Below are positions 41,738 to 50,524 of a stretch of 64,000 nucleotides of DNA, piece by piece. How positions within the stretch are numbered: the stretch's first letter is position 1; each line of letters opens with the position of its first letter. This DNA comes from Thermohalobaculum sp039513195 (lineage in GTDB: Bacteria > Pseudomonadota > Alphaproteobacteria > Rhodobacterales > Rhodobacteraceae): the NCBI GenBank assembly GCA_039513195.1, contig JBCCRM010000018.1, positions 29,079 through 93,078 on the forward strand, read 5' to 3'. A program made the translations under genes and the position numbers. The notes beneath the pieces are model-generated. The model had not been told where the DNA came from. It worked only from the letters and a program-made list of their open reading frames with translations, and did no database searches.

Positions 41738-42532
41738 TTAGGACGCCGCGACGGCGCGCTTGGTCATCACCTTGGTGATATGGGCGCGGTATTCCGGCGT
41801 GCCGTGCAAATCGCCGATCATGCCATCGGCCGGAACGGACAGCCTGTCGATGGCATCAGGCATATAGCTGGCCGACAGGGCCGCCTCCGCCGCTTGCCAG
41901 CGGAAGACGCCGTCCTCGGACGCGCCGGTGACCGCGACACGCACGCCGGTGGCGAACTTCGCGACCATCACACCGACCAGTGCAAAGCGGGAGGCCGGCT
42001 GCACGAATTTCATGTACGCGGCCCGTTCCGGCACCGGGAAGGCGACGCCGGTGACCAGCTCTCCCTCCTCCAGCGCGGTGGCGAACATGCCGTGGAAGAA
42101 GTCGTCCGCCTCGATGGCTCGGCCTTCCGATGTGTGGACGGTGGCGCCGAGCGCCAGGACCGCGGCCGGGTAGCAGGCGGAGGGGTCGTTGTTCGCGACC
42201 GACCCGCCAATGGTGCCCCGGTTGCGCACCTGAGGATCGCCGATATGGCCGGCCAGATCGGCGAGCCCCGGGATCGCGGACTGGACCTCGGCAGAGCCTG
42301 CCACGGCCGCATGGGTCGTCGCCCCGCCGATCCGCACCGTGTCGCCGGCAATTCCAATGCCGGTCATTTCGGCGATCCCCGTGAGATCCACCAGCACCGT
42401 GGGGCTTGCGAGGCGCTGCTTCAGGGTTGGGATCAGGGTCTGCCCGCCGGAGATCGGCTGCGCGTCCTCCGCTGCCAGGGCCTGTTTCGCCTCGGCGAGG
42501 GTGCCGGGTTTTACATAGTCAAATGCATACAT
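41738..42532 (-). CDS. Molybdenum hydroxylase FAD-binding subunit (CoxM type)
   Basis: A 264-residue FAD subunit of the xanthine dehydrogenase family. FAD contacts are I-S-G-G-Q-T-L-I-P near residue 27 and T-I-G-G-S-V-A-N-N-D-P near 107. It passes electrons from the 2Fe-2S subunit to the acceptor. It is the last of the coxG-S-L-M series, separated from coxL by a 92-base gap that contains a strong hairpin. Confidence 0.93.
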   Translation of the reverse strand: MYAFDYVKPGTLAEAKQALAAEDAQPISGGQTLIPTLKQRLASPTVLVDLTGIAEMTGIGIAGDTVRIGGATTHAAVAGSAEVQSAIPGLADLAGHIGDPQVRNRGTIGGSVANNDPSACYPAAVLALGATVHTSEGRAIEADDFFHGMFATALEEGELVTGVAFPVPERAAYMKFVQPASRFALVGVMVAKFATGVRVAVTGASEDGVFRWQAAEAALSASYMPDAIDRLSVPADGMIGDLHGTPEYRAHITKVMTKRAVAAS

Positions 42533-42584
42533 GGCGTTGCTGCCTCTCTGTCATCTCATCCGCGTCTCGTCTGGCGCGGGTGTT

Positions 42585-42607
42585 CCCTCCCCCCGTCTGG
42601 GGGAGGG
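42585..42607. repeat. Hairpin between the coxL- and coxM-type genes
   Basis: A perfect 9-bp stem, CCCTCCCCC (42585-42593) and GGGGGAGGG (42599-42607), around CGTCT. It is followed by another G-rich run. Similar C/G-rich elements are dispersed in many bacterial genomes (recollection). It could attenuate transcription or set mRNA decay, lowering the amount of FAD subunit. Confidence 0.75.
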
Positions 42608-42624
42608 TTAAGGAGGGGGGCTCG

Positions 42625-44994
42625 TCAGGCCTTGGCGTTCTGGATGGCGCGCCAGACCCGGCTCGGGGTCAGCGGCATGTCGATATGTGTGACACCTATC
42701 GGCGCCAGCGCATCGATCACCGCATTGACCAGCGCCGGCGGAGAGCCGATGGCCCCGGCCTCGCCGCAGCCTTTGACGCCCAGCGGGTTGTGGGTGCAGG
42801 GCGTCACGCAGGAATGGTCCACTTTGAACATCGGCAGATCCCCCGCTCGCGGCATCGCATAGTCCATATAGCTGGCCGAGGCGAGCTGACCGCTTTCGTC
42901 ATAGACCGCCGCCTCCAGCATCGCCTGGCCGATCCCCTGGGCGAGGCCGCCATGGACCTGGCCCTCGACGATCATCGGATTGACGACATTACCGAAATCA
43001 TCCGCTGCGGTGAAGTTCTCCACAGACACGACGCCAGTTTCCGGATCGACCTCAACCTCGCAGACATAGGCGCCGGCGGGATAGGTGAAGTTGGCGGGGT
43101 CGTAGAAGGAGGTCTCCTCCAGCCCCGGTTCGATCTCCTCGATCGGGTAGTTGTGGGGTACATAGGCGGCCAACGCCACATCCCCCCAGGAGACGGACCG
43201 ATCGGTTCCCGCAACGGTAAACTGACCGTTTTCAAAGGTCACATCGCCCTCCGCCGCCTCGAGCAGATGGGCGGCGATCTTCTTGGCCTTCGCCACGATC
43301 TTCTCGACCGATTTCACGATGGCCGAGCCGCCGACCGCCAGCGAGCGGGAGCCATAGGTGCCCATCCCGAATGGGATCTTGGAGGTGTCGCCATGCACGA
43401 TGTCGACCTGGCCCTCGTCGCAGCCCAGCATCTCGGCCACGACCTGGGCGAAGGTCGTCTCGTGCCCTTGGCCATGGCTGTGAGAGCCGGTCATCACCGC
43501 GATCGAGCCCGTCGGGTTTACCCGCACCGTCGCAGCCTCGTAGAGACCTGCGCGGGCGCCGAGCGCACCGACCAGTGAGGATGGGGCGATCCCGCAGGCC
43601 TCTATATAGGATGCGATGCCCAGGCCCCGGCGCTTGCCGGCCGCTTCCGTCGCCTCTTTGCGCGCCGCGAAGCCCGCGCTGTCCGAGATCTGCAGCGCCT
43701 TATCCATCGTGGCGTCGTAATTCCCCGTATCGTATTCCACCGCAACGGGCGTTGCGTACGGGAACTGGGTCGGCTGGATAAAGTTCCGTCGGCGCAACTC
43801 TACCGGCTCGATCCCCATCTCGCGCGCCGCTTTGTCGATCACCCGCTCGAGCTGATAGGTTGCCTCCGGTCGGCCGGCGCCGCGATACGCGTCCACTGGC
43901 ACGGTGTTTGTGAAGACAGCCTTCACATTCGTGAAGATCAGCGGTGTTTTATAGTTGCCGGCCAACAGGGTCCCATGCAGCCAGGTTGGCACACAGGGTG
44001 CGAAGGTGCTGAGATACGCACCCATATTCGCCAGCGTCGAGCAGCGGAGCGCAAGAAAGTTCCCATCCGCGTCCATGCCGAGCTCAATCTTCGTCACATG
44101 GTCCCGGCCTTGGGCGTCTGAGAGAAACGCTTCCGTCCGGTCGGCGGTCCATTTCACCGGCCGGCCAACATGTTTCGCAGCCCAGGTGACCAGCGCCTCT
44201 TCGGCATAGTGGTAGATCTTCGTGCCGAACCCGCCGCCCACATCGGGCGCCACCACCCGGAGCTTGTGCTCGGGGATCGAGAGCACGAACGCCCCCATCA
44301 GAAGCCGAATGACATGCGGGTTCTGCGAGGTGGTGAAGAGCGTGTGTTCGTCCCGCGCCGCGTCGTACTCGCCAATGGCCGCGCGCGGCTCCATCGGATT
44401 GGCGACCAGGCGGTTGTTCACCAGCTCCAGCGCGGTGACGTGGTGCGCACTGGCCAGAGCCTCGTCAACCGCGGTCTTGTTCTCGGCCACGAACTCCCAG
44501 TCGAAGCACAGATTGTCAGCGATATCGTCATGGACCGTGGCGCCGCCTTGGATCGCGGTCTCCATACCGATGACGGCGGGAAGTTCCTCAATCTCGCATT
44601 CGATGGCTTCCGCTGCATCGCGGGCGGCCGCGAGCGTCTCGGCGATCACCACCGCGATAGGGTCGCCCACATGGCGCACCTTCCCCTCCGCCAGGATCGG
44701 GTGCTTCGGCTCCTTCATCGGCTCGCCGTTCTTGTCGGTGACCTGCCAGCCGCAGGGGACGCCGCCGACCGCCTCTAGATCCTTTGCGGTCAGGATCGAC
44801 AGGACCCCGGCGCTTGCCGCCGCCACGTCGGTGTCGAGCCGGATGATCCGACCATGCGCGACGTCGGAGCGCAGGAAATAGGCATAAGCCTGACCCGGTC
44901 GGTTGATATCGTCGGTATATTGGCCTTTGCCGGTGAGGAAACGGATGTCCTCGCGCCGCTTCGAGCTGGCGCCGATGCCTTGATCCTTGGGCAT
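42625..44994 (-). CDS. Molybdenum hydroxylase large subunit (CoxL form II type)
   Basis: A 789-residue molybdopterin-binding subunit. It has D-V-G-G-G-F-G-T-K, A-Y-R-G-A-G-R-P-E and the catalytic Glu at about 745 in G-C-G-E-A-G. The active-site loop lacks the Cys of CO-oxidising form I enzymes, so it is a form II/aldehyde oxidase-like enzyme; the substrate is unknown. The ATG at 44994 has AGGGAG upstream. Its subunits are encoded next door: 2Fe-2S upstream and FAD downstream. Confidence 0.93.
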   Translation of the reverse strand: MPKDQGIGASSKRREDIRFLTGKGQYTDDINRPGQAYAYFLRSDVAHGRIIRLDTDVAAASAGVLSILTAKDLEAVGGVPCGWQVTDKNGEPMKEPKHPILAEGKVRHVGDPIAVVIAETLAAARDAAEAIECEIEELPAVIGMETAIQGGATVHDDIADNLCFDWEFVAENKTAVDEALASAHHVTALELVNNRLVANPMEPRAAIGEYDAARDEHTLFTTSQNPHVIRLLMGAFVLSIPEHKLRVVAPDVGGGFGTKIYHYAEEALVTWAAKHVGRPVKWTADRTEAFLSDAQGRDHVTKIELGMDADGNFLALRCSTLANMGAYLSTFAPCVPTWLHGTLLAGNYKTPLIFTNVKAVFTNTVPVDAYRGAGRPEATYQLERVIDKAAREMGIEPVELRRRNFIQPTQFPYATPVAVEYDTGNYDATMDKALQISDSAGFAARKEATEAAGKRRGLGIASYIEACGIAPSSLVGALGARAGLYEAATVRVNPTGSIAVMTGSHSHGQGHETTFAQVVAEMLGCDEGQVDIVHGDTSKIPFGMGTYGSRSLAVGGSAIVKSVEKIVAKAKKIAAHLLEAAEGDVTFENGQFTVAGTDRSVSWGDVALAAYVPHNYPIEEIEPGLEETSFYDPANFTYPAGAYVCEVEVDPETGVVSVENFTAADDFGNVVNPMIVEGQVHGGLAQGIGQAMLEAAVYDESGQLASASYMDYAMPRAGDLPMFKVDHSCVTPCTHNPLGVKGCGEAGAIGSPPALVNAVIDALAPIGVTHIDMPLTPSRVWRAIQNAKA

Positions 44995-45096
44995 GTCTTC
45001 ACTCCCTGATCTGGGTACGTTTATTCACGCGACGCCGAGATGGGCGATGCGGTGCTATTGGGCCGGGAATTGCGCTTTGGCGCCTTTGGGCCGAGC

Positions 45097-45585
45097 TCAC
45101 TGGGCGGCGATCTGCTGTCCGCGCATGGTGGCCGCCGCGGCTTGGATCGCCTTGACGATGTTGTGGTACCCGGTGCAGCGGCAGATATTACCCTCCAGCC
45201 AAGACCGGATCTCCGACTCGGTCGGGTCCGCGTTTTTGGCCAGAAGGTCCGAGGCCGACATGATCATGCCGGGCGTGCAGAACCCGCATTGCAGGCCGTG
45301 ATGCTCCTGAAATGCGGCCTGAAGGACGCAGAGCGATCCATCGGCATTGGCCATGCCTTCGATGGTGGTGACATCGGCGTCCTGACAGGCCTGCGCGAAC
45401 ACGGTGCAGGACTTCACGCTGTCATCGCCGATGTGAACGACGCACGCGCCGCACTGCGAGGTGTCGCAGCCGACATGGGTTCCGGTGAGGCCAATGGTCT
45501 CGCGCAGGAATTGGACGAGCAGCGTGCGCCCCTCAACCTCGCCAGAGACAGGCTTACCGTTCACGGTCATGTTGACGGTTGGCAT
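45097..45585 (-). CDS. Molybdenum hydroxylase 2Fe-2S subunit (CoxS type)
   Basis: A 162-residue subunit with two [2Fe-2S] clusters. The plant-type cluster uses C40, C45, C48 and C60; the second uses C100, C103, C135 and C137 (C-G-F-C and C-R-C-T-G-Y). The start is the ATG at 45585, which has AGGAGGAG 8 bases upstream; the frame is open further but enters coxG. It sits between coxG and coxL in one operon. Confidence 0.95.
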   Translation of the reverse strand: MPTVNMTVNGKPVSGEVEGRTLLVQFLRETIGLTGTHVGCDTSQCGACVVHIGDDSVKSCTVFAQACQDADVTTIEGMANADGSLCVLQAAFQEHHGLQCGFCTPGMIMSASDLLAKNADPTESEIRSWLEGNICRCTGYHNIVKAIQAAAATMRGQQIAAQ

Positions 45586-45722
45586 ATGTGGTCTCCTCCT
45601 ATGGCGCCGCGCCGGGCGGTAGGCCCGGTGACGCCGTACGTCCGAAAGCTTGCACCGATTTACTTTTCGGGGAAAGGCCATCGCGCGGTAGCTGCCCGCA
45701 CGGGCTGAGAAACTGCCCGAGA

Positions 45723-46262
45723 TCAGCCGAGGAGGCGCGAAACCCACCCTTTCTTGTGCTCGTCGCCATCCTCAGTCGCAGTCTCGACGGCCTCATCGGC
45801 CGGCGCAGTGTCGCCCAATGCCGGGCCTTCGACGGCGGTTTGAAAGCGGTTGAAGAACTCGTCGGCCATCTTCTTCGCGAAGCCGTCGATCAGACGGGAG
45901 CCGAGCTGAGCCAGCTTGCCGCCGACCTTTGCCTCCGCCTCGTAGACGAGTTTCGTACCGCCGTCTTGGTCAGACAGTGCGACCTTGGCGCCCCCTTTGG
46001 CGAAACCCGCGGCACCGCCTTTGCCCTCGCCGGTGATCCGGTAGCTTTCTCCCTCGACGATGTCGGTCAGCTCGACGGCGCCTTTGAACGTCGCAGAGAC
46101 CGGGCCGACCTTTTGCTTCACCGTCGCGGCGAAGCCGGTATCCGACGTTCGATCCATTTCTTGGCAGCCGGGGATGCAGGCTTTCAGAACCTCCGGGTCG
46201 TTCAAGGCGGCCCAAACCGCGTCTCGTCCAGCGGCGATGAGCCGCTCACCCTTCATTTCCAT
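45723..46262 (-). CDS. CoxG-type SRPBCC protein
   Basis: A 179-residue helix-grip (SRPBCC) protein. The opening M-E-M-K-G-E-R-L-I-A-A-G-R-D-A-V-W-A-A-L-N-D-P-E-V-L-K with C-I-P-G-C and the tail W-V-S-R-L-L-G match CoxG, which helps anchor or mature aerobic CO dehydrogenase-like enzymes at the membrane. The ribosome site GGGAGGG is strong. It is first in the coxG-S-L-M operon. Confidence 0.93.
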   Translation of the reverse strand: MEMKGERLIAAGRDAVWAALNDPEVLKACIPGCQEMDRTSDTGFAATVKQKVGPVSATFKGAVELTDIVEGESYRITGEGKGGAAGFAKGGAKVALSDQDGGTKLVYEAEAKVGGKLAQLGSRLIDGFAKKMADEFFNRFQTAVEGPALGDTAPADEAVETATEDGDEHKKGWVSRLLG

Positions 46263-46351
46263 ACTTTGCCCTCCCGGTAATCGTTGCCGAGATGGTAACT
46301 ACACTTTCCGGCGGTTGGCCAGGCTGGTCCTGCCTGGCGCCGGCGCAACGG

Positions 46352-46798
46352 TTATGCTGAGGTAACGTCTCTTGGGGCCAGAACGTAGACGTCCTGCCGG
46401 CCTACGCTGAGATCGCGCAAGAAGCGGGTCAACTCCGGTATGTCTCGGCCGGTGGCATGTTTGGCGATGTTGTCGCCAAACGCTTCGGAGATAAGACCGC
46501 CCCGCTCGGATCCGTCGTAAAAGCCCATCGCCCATGACCCAAATACGCGGTTCGTAACCTCGTCTATGCCAAGAAGGCGCAGATCGGCATGGCGGTTGTC
46601 TTGCTCGATAGAATGGTAAATATCGGCGACGTCTTCAGGCATCCCTTCCAACACCTGCACGAAGGTTTCGTTGTCGAAGTAGAGATAGCCTGTTACGCCA
46701 CAGCTCGAGTTTCGGCTGAGAGAGACTTTGGCGATATCTGCAAGCTCGGGCGAGTTCGCGAGCACCGCGCTCCGGCTCACATACAGCAATCTGTGCAC
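46352..46798 (-). CDS. BLUF-domain blue-light photoreceptor
   Basis: A 148-residue single-domain BLUF protein from the GTG at 46798 (ribosome site AAGGG). The flavin-contact residues known from AppA are all present: Y6, N30, Q48, W89 and M91. The domain covers residues 1 to about 95; the rest is a helical C-terminal cap with no output domain. Such short BLUF proteins act by protein-protein contact. Its partner is not evident: coxG is downstream on the same strand after a 90-base gap, and pccB is divergent. Confidence 0.93.
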   Translation of the reverse strand: MHRLLYVSRSAVLANSPELADIAKVSLSRNSSCGVTGYLYFDNETFVQVLEGMPEDVADIYHSIEQDNRHADLRLLGIDEVTNRVFGSWAMGFYDGSERGGLISEAFGDNIAKHATGRDIPELTRFLRDLSVGRQDVYVLAPRDVTSA

Positions 46799-46985
46799 TG
46801 GTCACCCTTTTTCTGAGACCGATACCATGGGGCACTGTCGCGCCGTTGCATAGAAGGACTTCCGGCCAATGGCAGGGGATATCAAACGCTCCCGCCTCGG
46901 CGATTGGGTGGTGTGAGGGCTTGTTCTTATCCAAAAACTTGGATCTTGATGACGCCGCGGTCAATGCCAGGAGGGACTGGGTGGC

Positions 46986-48518
46986 ATGAAGACGATCTTG
47001 GAGCAACTGGAAACGCGGCGCGTCGAGGCCCGTTTGGGTGGTGGGCAACGCCGGATCGATGCGCAGCACGCGAAGGGCAAGCTGACTGCGCGAGAGCGGG
47101 TCGCGCTGCTGCTCGACGAGGGAAGCTTCGAAGAGTACGACATGTTCGTCGCCCACCGATGCACGGATTTCGGCATGGCGGGCACTTCGATGCCCGGCGA
47201 TGGCGTGGTCACAGGCTGGGGCACCATAAACGGTCGTCAAGTCTATGTGTTCAGTCAGGATTTTACGGTCTTCGGCGGATCCGTCAGCGAGACCCATGCG
47301 CAGAAGATCTGCAAGATTATGGACATTGCCATGGCAAATGGCGCCCCGGTCATCGGGCTGAACGACTCCGGAGGGGCGCGGATCCAGGAAGGCGTCGGCT
47401 CGCTGGCCGCCTATGGTGAAGTCTTCCAACGCAATATCATGGGGTCGGGTGTCATCCCGCAGATCTCGGTGATCATGGGGCCTTGTGCGGGCGGCGCGGT
47501 CTATTCGCCGGCGATGACCGACTTCATCTACATGGTCCGCGACAGTTCCTATATGTTCGTCACCGGGCCCGATGTGGTGAAGACTGTGACCAATGAAATC
47601 GTGACGGCGGAGGAGTTGGGCGGGGCGAAAACCCACACGACGAAGAGTTCTGTGGCCGATGCGGCCTTCGACAACGATGTGGAAACCCTCGCAGAAGTGC
47701 GTCGATTGGTCGATTTCCTGCCACTTTCGAATCGCGAGCGGCCGCCGCTGCGTCCCTTCCACGACGCCCCGGATCGGGTGGAGCCGTCGCTCGACACCCT
47801 GGTGCCGGAAAACCCAAACGCGCCCTACGACATGAAAGAGCTGATTCTGAAGGTCGCCGATGAGAGCGATTTCCTAGAGATCCAAGCTGATTACGCAAAG
47901 AACATCATAACGGGCTTCATTCGTTTGGAGGGGCAAACCGTGGGTGTCGTGGCCAACCAGCCGATGGTGTTGGCGGGTGTTCTTGACATCGACAGTGCCC
48001 GAAAGGCTGCCCGTTTCGTGCGGTTTTGCGACTGTTTTTCGATCCCGATCCTGACCTTGGTCGATGTGCCGGGCTTCCTGCCGGGCACTGGCCAGGAATA
48101 TGGGGGGGTCATCAAGCATGGCGCGAAGCTGTTGTTCGCCTATGGCGAGGCGACGGTGCCAAAGGTCACGGTGATCACCCGCAAAGCCTATGGCGGAGCC
48201 TATGATGTTATGAGTTCCAAGCACTTACGCGGCGATATCAACTATGCCTGGCCGACGGCGGAGATCGCAGTGATGGGTGCGAAGGGCGCGGTGGAGATCC
48301 TCTACCGCTCCGAACTCGGTGAGCCGGAAAAGATTGCAGCGCGCACCAAGGAGTACGAGGACCGCTTCGCGAACCCCTTCGTTGCGGCGGAAAAGGGCTT
48401 CATCGACGAGGTGATCGTGCCGCAATCGACCCGGCGCAGGGTCACCCGCGCCTTCGCGGCTCTGCGTAACAAAGAGCTAAAGAACCCTTGGAAAAAGCAC
48501 GACAACATCCCGCTGTGA
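46986..48518 (+). CDS. pccB: Propionyl-CoA carboxylase beta subunit
   Basis: A 510-residue carboxyltransferase subunit that moves CO2 from biotin to propionyl-CoA, giving methylmalonyl-CoA. It starts at the ATG at 46986 with GGAGGGA upstream. Family motifs include T-A-R-E-R-V-A-L-L-L-D-E-G-S-F-E-E, the oxyanion-hole regions N-D-S-G-G-A-R-I-Q-E-G and K-A-Y-G-G-A-Y-D-V-M-S-S-K, and a C-terminus (K-N-P-W-K-K-H-D-N-I-P-L) close to other alphaproteobacterial PccB. The alpha subunit is encoded 2 kb downstream. Confidence 0.96.
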   Translation: MKTILEQLETRRVEARLGGGQRRIDAQHAKGKLTARERVALLLDEGSFEEYDMFVAHRCTDFGMAGTSMPGDGVVTGWGTINGRQVYVFSQDFTVFGGSVSETHAQKICKIMDIAMANGAPVIGLNDSGGARIQEGVGSLAAYGEVFQRNIMGSGVIPQISVIMGPCAGGAVYSPAMTDFIYMVRDSSYMFVTGPDVVKTVTNEIVTAEELGGAKTHTTKSSVADAAFDNDVETLAEVRRLVDFLPLSNRERPPLRPFHDAPDRVEPSLDTLVPENPNAPYDMKELILKVADESDFLEIQADYAKNIITGFIRLEGQTVGVVANQPMVLAGVLDIDSARKAARFVRFCDCFSIPILTLVDVPGFLPGTGQEYGGVIKHGAKLLFAYGEATVPKVTVITRKAYGGAYDVMSSKHLRGDINYAWPTAEIAVMGAKGAVEILYRSELGEPEKIAARTKEYEDRFANPFVAAEKGFIDEVIVPQSTRRRVTRAFAALRNKELKNPWKKHDNIPL

Positions 48519-48943
48519 TCCGTCGGTAACAGGCACAGCCGATGCACATTCTATGCACAAAGCATATGCATAGTGTTTTGGTCGGGATTGCGAGGTGAAC
48601 CGATTTTGACCGCTTGGCCGGGCGAACGGCCTCGGCGATCTCGGCCCCTTCTTCGCTGAAAGCGGGCTTGGCGCGAGCGCCCAGCCCATCCGATCTTTGC
48701 ACATAACGACGGAGTTTTGCGGGCGTGCGTTCAACCCGGTACTCGGGATCAGCCGAGAGGATTGGGTGTGCCGACAGCGATGTGGACCGAAACCCTGAGA
48801 GATCGTCTCTGCCTCGGCCCGCGCCGTGGCGGCGCCGCTCGCGGTTCAAGACCACAGCCACGGCCGGGAATAAAATGCGCGAGCGCGCGTTTCCCATCGG
48901 TCGCCGGAGAGGCCGGCACATCCGACGCATGGGGAGCAAATCC
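48519..48943. other. Intergenic region with repeat copy 2
   Basis: A 425-base gap between pccB and the glycine-zipper lipoprotein gene. It holds copy 2 of the 42-bp repeat at 48542-48583. I see no supportable gene; the ORF running into the lipoprotein gene from 48725 is Arg-rich and has no ribosome site. Confidence 0.5.
48542..48583. repeat. 42-bp repeat, copy 2
   Basis: Matches 11474-11515 at 40 of 42 bases, in the same orientation, with the first 29 identical. It begins 24 bases after the pccB stop. In both places it follows the 3' end of a plus-strand gene. Confidence 0.85.
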
Positions 48944-49201
48944 ATGAAACGTTTCGCGACTGTGGCCGCTGCGGCGGCGCTGCTGACCGTCTCGGCCTGT
49001 GGTGGGTACTCAACCGGGCAGCGCGCGGCAATCGGGGCCGGGGCGGGGGCCGCTCTGGGCTATGGCTATTCCGAATTCGACCGGACCGTGGATCCGACCG
49101 CCACCACGCTGTTGGGTGCTGCTGCGGGGGCGGCAATCGGTGCCGTTTCCGGCGGGCCGGATGACGACCGTCGGCGTCACCGAGGCTGGCGTTATCGGTG
49201 A
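48944..49201 (+). CDS. Glycine-zipper lipoprotein
   Basis: An 85-residue lipoprotein: signal peptide with lipobox V-S-A-C19, then alternating Gly/Ala stretches (G-A-G-A-G-A-A-L-G-Y-G and G-A-A-A-G-A-A-I-G-A-V-S-G-G) typical of glycine-zipper proteins of the outer membrane, and a basic tail. The start is the ATG at 48944 with GGGAG upstream. These proteins can oligomerise in membranes; the specific role is unknown. Confidence 0.8.
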   Translation: MKRFATVAAAAALLTVSACGGYSTGQRAAIGAGAGAALGYGYSEFDRTVDPTATTLLGAAAGAAIGAVSGGPDDDRRRHRGWRYR

Positions 49202-49280
49202 GGGCCACGCCGTCGTGCCGAGGACCGAGCTAGGCTAGGCGTGGATTGACTTCGCCGGCGCCCCGCCGTCAGGTGGGGCC

Positions 49281-49694
49281 ATGCGCAGTCCGACATTCCA
49301 TATGGTGACCGGCGCACCGCGTCCGGTCGCCCCGTTCAGCCACGCGGTGGAGCAGGACGGTTGGGTACTGCTGACCGGGCAGATGCCGACCGACCCCGCC
49401 GACGCGGATGCGCCCCTGCCCGTTGGCGTTGAGGCGCAGACACAACGGGTGTTGGAGAACCTGGAATTGGTGCTCTATGGCCTGAAGCTGTCGCGCCGCA
49501 ACATCCTGCAATGCCGGTGCTATCTGACCGATTTCGAGCGCGACTACACAGCCTTCAATCGGGTTTACGAGGCGTTCTTCCCACCGCATGCCCTGCCGGC
49601 TCGGACGACCATCGGGGTCACCGCGCTCGCCGTCGGGGCGCTTGTCGAGATCGACGCCGTCGCATACCGCCCAAGTCGGGAGAGCGAGCGGTGA
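49281..49694 (+). CDS. RidA family protein
   Basis: A 137-residue trimeric YjgF/RidA-type protein. It contains G-Q-M-P-T-D, N-L-E-L-V-L-Y-G-L and the conserved late segment L-P-A-R-T-T-I-G-V, whose Arg is needed for imine/enamine hydrolysis in RidA. This suggests removal of reactive enamines, though several subfamilies differ in activity. The start at 49281 has AGGTGGGG upstream. Confidence 0.9.
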   Translation: MRSPTFHMVTGAPRPVAPFSHAVEQDGWVLLTGQMPTDPADADAPLPVGVEAQTQRVLENLELVLYGLKLSRRNILQCRCYLTDFERDYTAFNRVYEAFFPPHALPARTTIGVTALAVGALVEIDAVAYRPSRESER

Positions 49695-49778
49695 GCCGCC
49701 CGTGGGTTGCCGATCGTGAATTGATCCTTCACAGATCTGCGTCAGCTACAACGGGAATAAGGGTAGTGGGAGGCCAGC

Positions 49779-50033
49779 GTGAGCCAGAAAACCGACTATG
49801 ATCCCTACCGCTTGGTTAAATTCCTGGCGCTTTGGGCCGCGGACGGCGTAGCCGCCGGTTGGACCCTGCTGTTGATCCTGATGCGGCTCGATATCGGTGG
49901 GCTGTCCACATACATCTACGCCTCCGAAAGTGGGGGGACCGCGATGGCGATGCTGGTCGTGTTTTTTGGCATCACCTTTTCGATGGTCGGTATCGGTTAT
50001 GGCGTGATGGTGGTGCTGCCTGAGAAAGACTGA
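49779..50033 (+). CDS. Small two-helix membrane protein (84 aa)
   Basis: An 84-residue protein with a GTG start (ribosome site GGGAGG) and two membrane helices: residues about 16-36 and 52-80. No charged motif is conserved that I can recognise. It sits between ridA and a 114-residue ORF on the same strand. Real translation is likely from the start signals; function unknown. Confidence 0.6.
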   Translation: MSQKTDYDPYRLVKFLALWAADGVAAGWTLLLILMRLDIGGLSTYIYASESGGTAMAMLVVFFGITFSMVGIGYGVMVVLPEKD

Positions 50034-50088
50034 GCCGCCTTCGCCATGGCTTGACCGCGGCCCCGATGGGCGCACGCTGTCACGCTTC

Positions 50089-50433
50089 GTGTGGCGGTTG
50101 GACGGTCAAAGGCTCTCGCTGATCTCCCGCTCGGCCATGGCATCGACGGACATCCACGAAATTGGCGCGGCCGAGTGGCCAGTCGCCTGGCCCGAGCGCC
50201 CGGTCGCGGCGGCGTTTTGGCTGGCGCAGGCCGCGCGGCAGGACCTGTGGCGGGCGGCGCAACGGATCCGCGGCTTTCGTCCCGCGATCGCGGTCGAGAT
50301 TGGCGTTGGGCAGGCCGGTGTCACCCTTCTCGCCGCGGGGGTGCGGCAGGGGCCTACGCTGCCCGACTCGGAAGTGCTTTTTCGGAAACGGGCGCAATGG
50401 ACTGCCTGGGCGCTGCGCCGCGCTGGGGGCTGA
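50089..50433 (+). CDS. Possible protein of unknown function (about 114 aa)
   Basis: An open frame with Trp-rich, non-membrane sequence (W-P-V-A-W-P-E-R-P and F-W-L-A-Q-A-A-R-Q-D-L-W). The frame is open upstream to within the previous gene, and the reading T-E-P-P-S-P-W-L-D-R-G-P-D-G-R suggests a start before the GTG at 50089, but no standard start codon is there. It ends 91 bases before pccA. I recognise no family, and an overlapping frame complicates the call. Confidence 0.4.
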   Translation: MWRLDGQRLSLISRSAMASTDIHEIGAAEWPVAWPERPVAAAFWLAQAARQDLWRAAQRIRGFRPAIAVEIGVGQAGVTLLAAGVRQGPTLPDSEVLFRKRAQWTAWALRRAGG

Positions 50434-50524
50434 CGCGCGCTGCTGCAATCTGGCCCTGGTCAGCCCCGGCCGTGGGACGCTAAGACGAGCGCTCTGCAGG
50501 CCGTCCAAGACCGGGGGGAAGACC

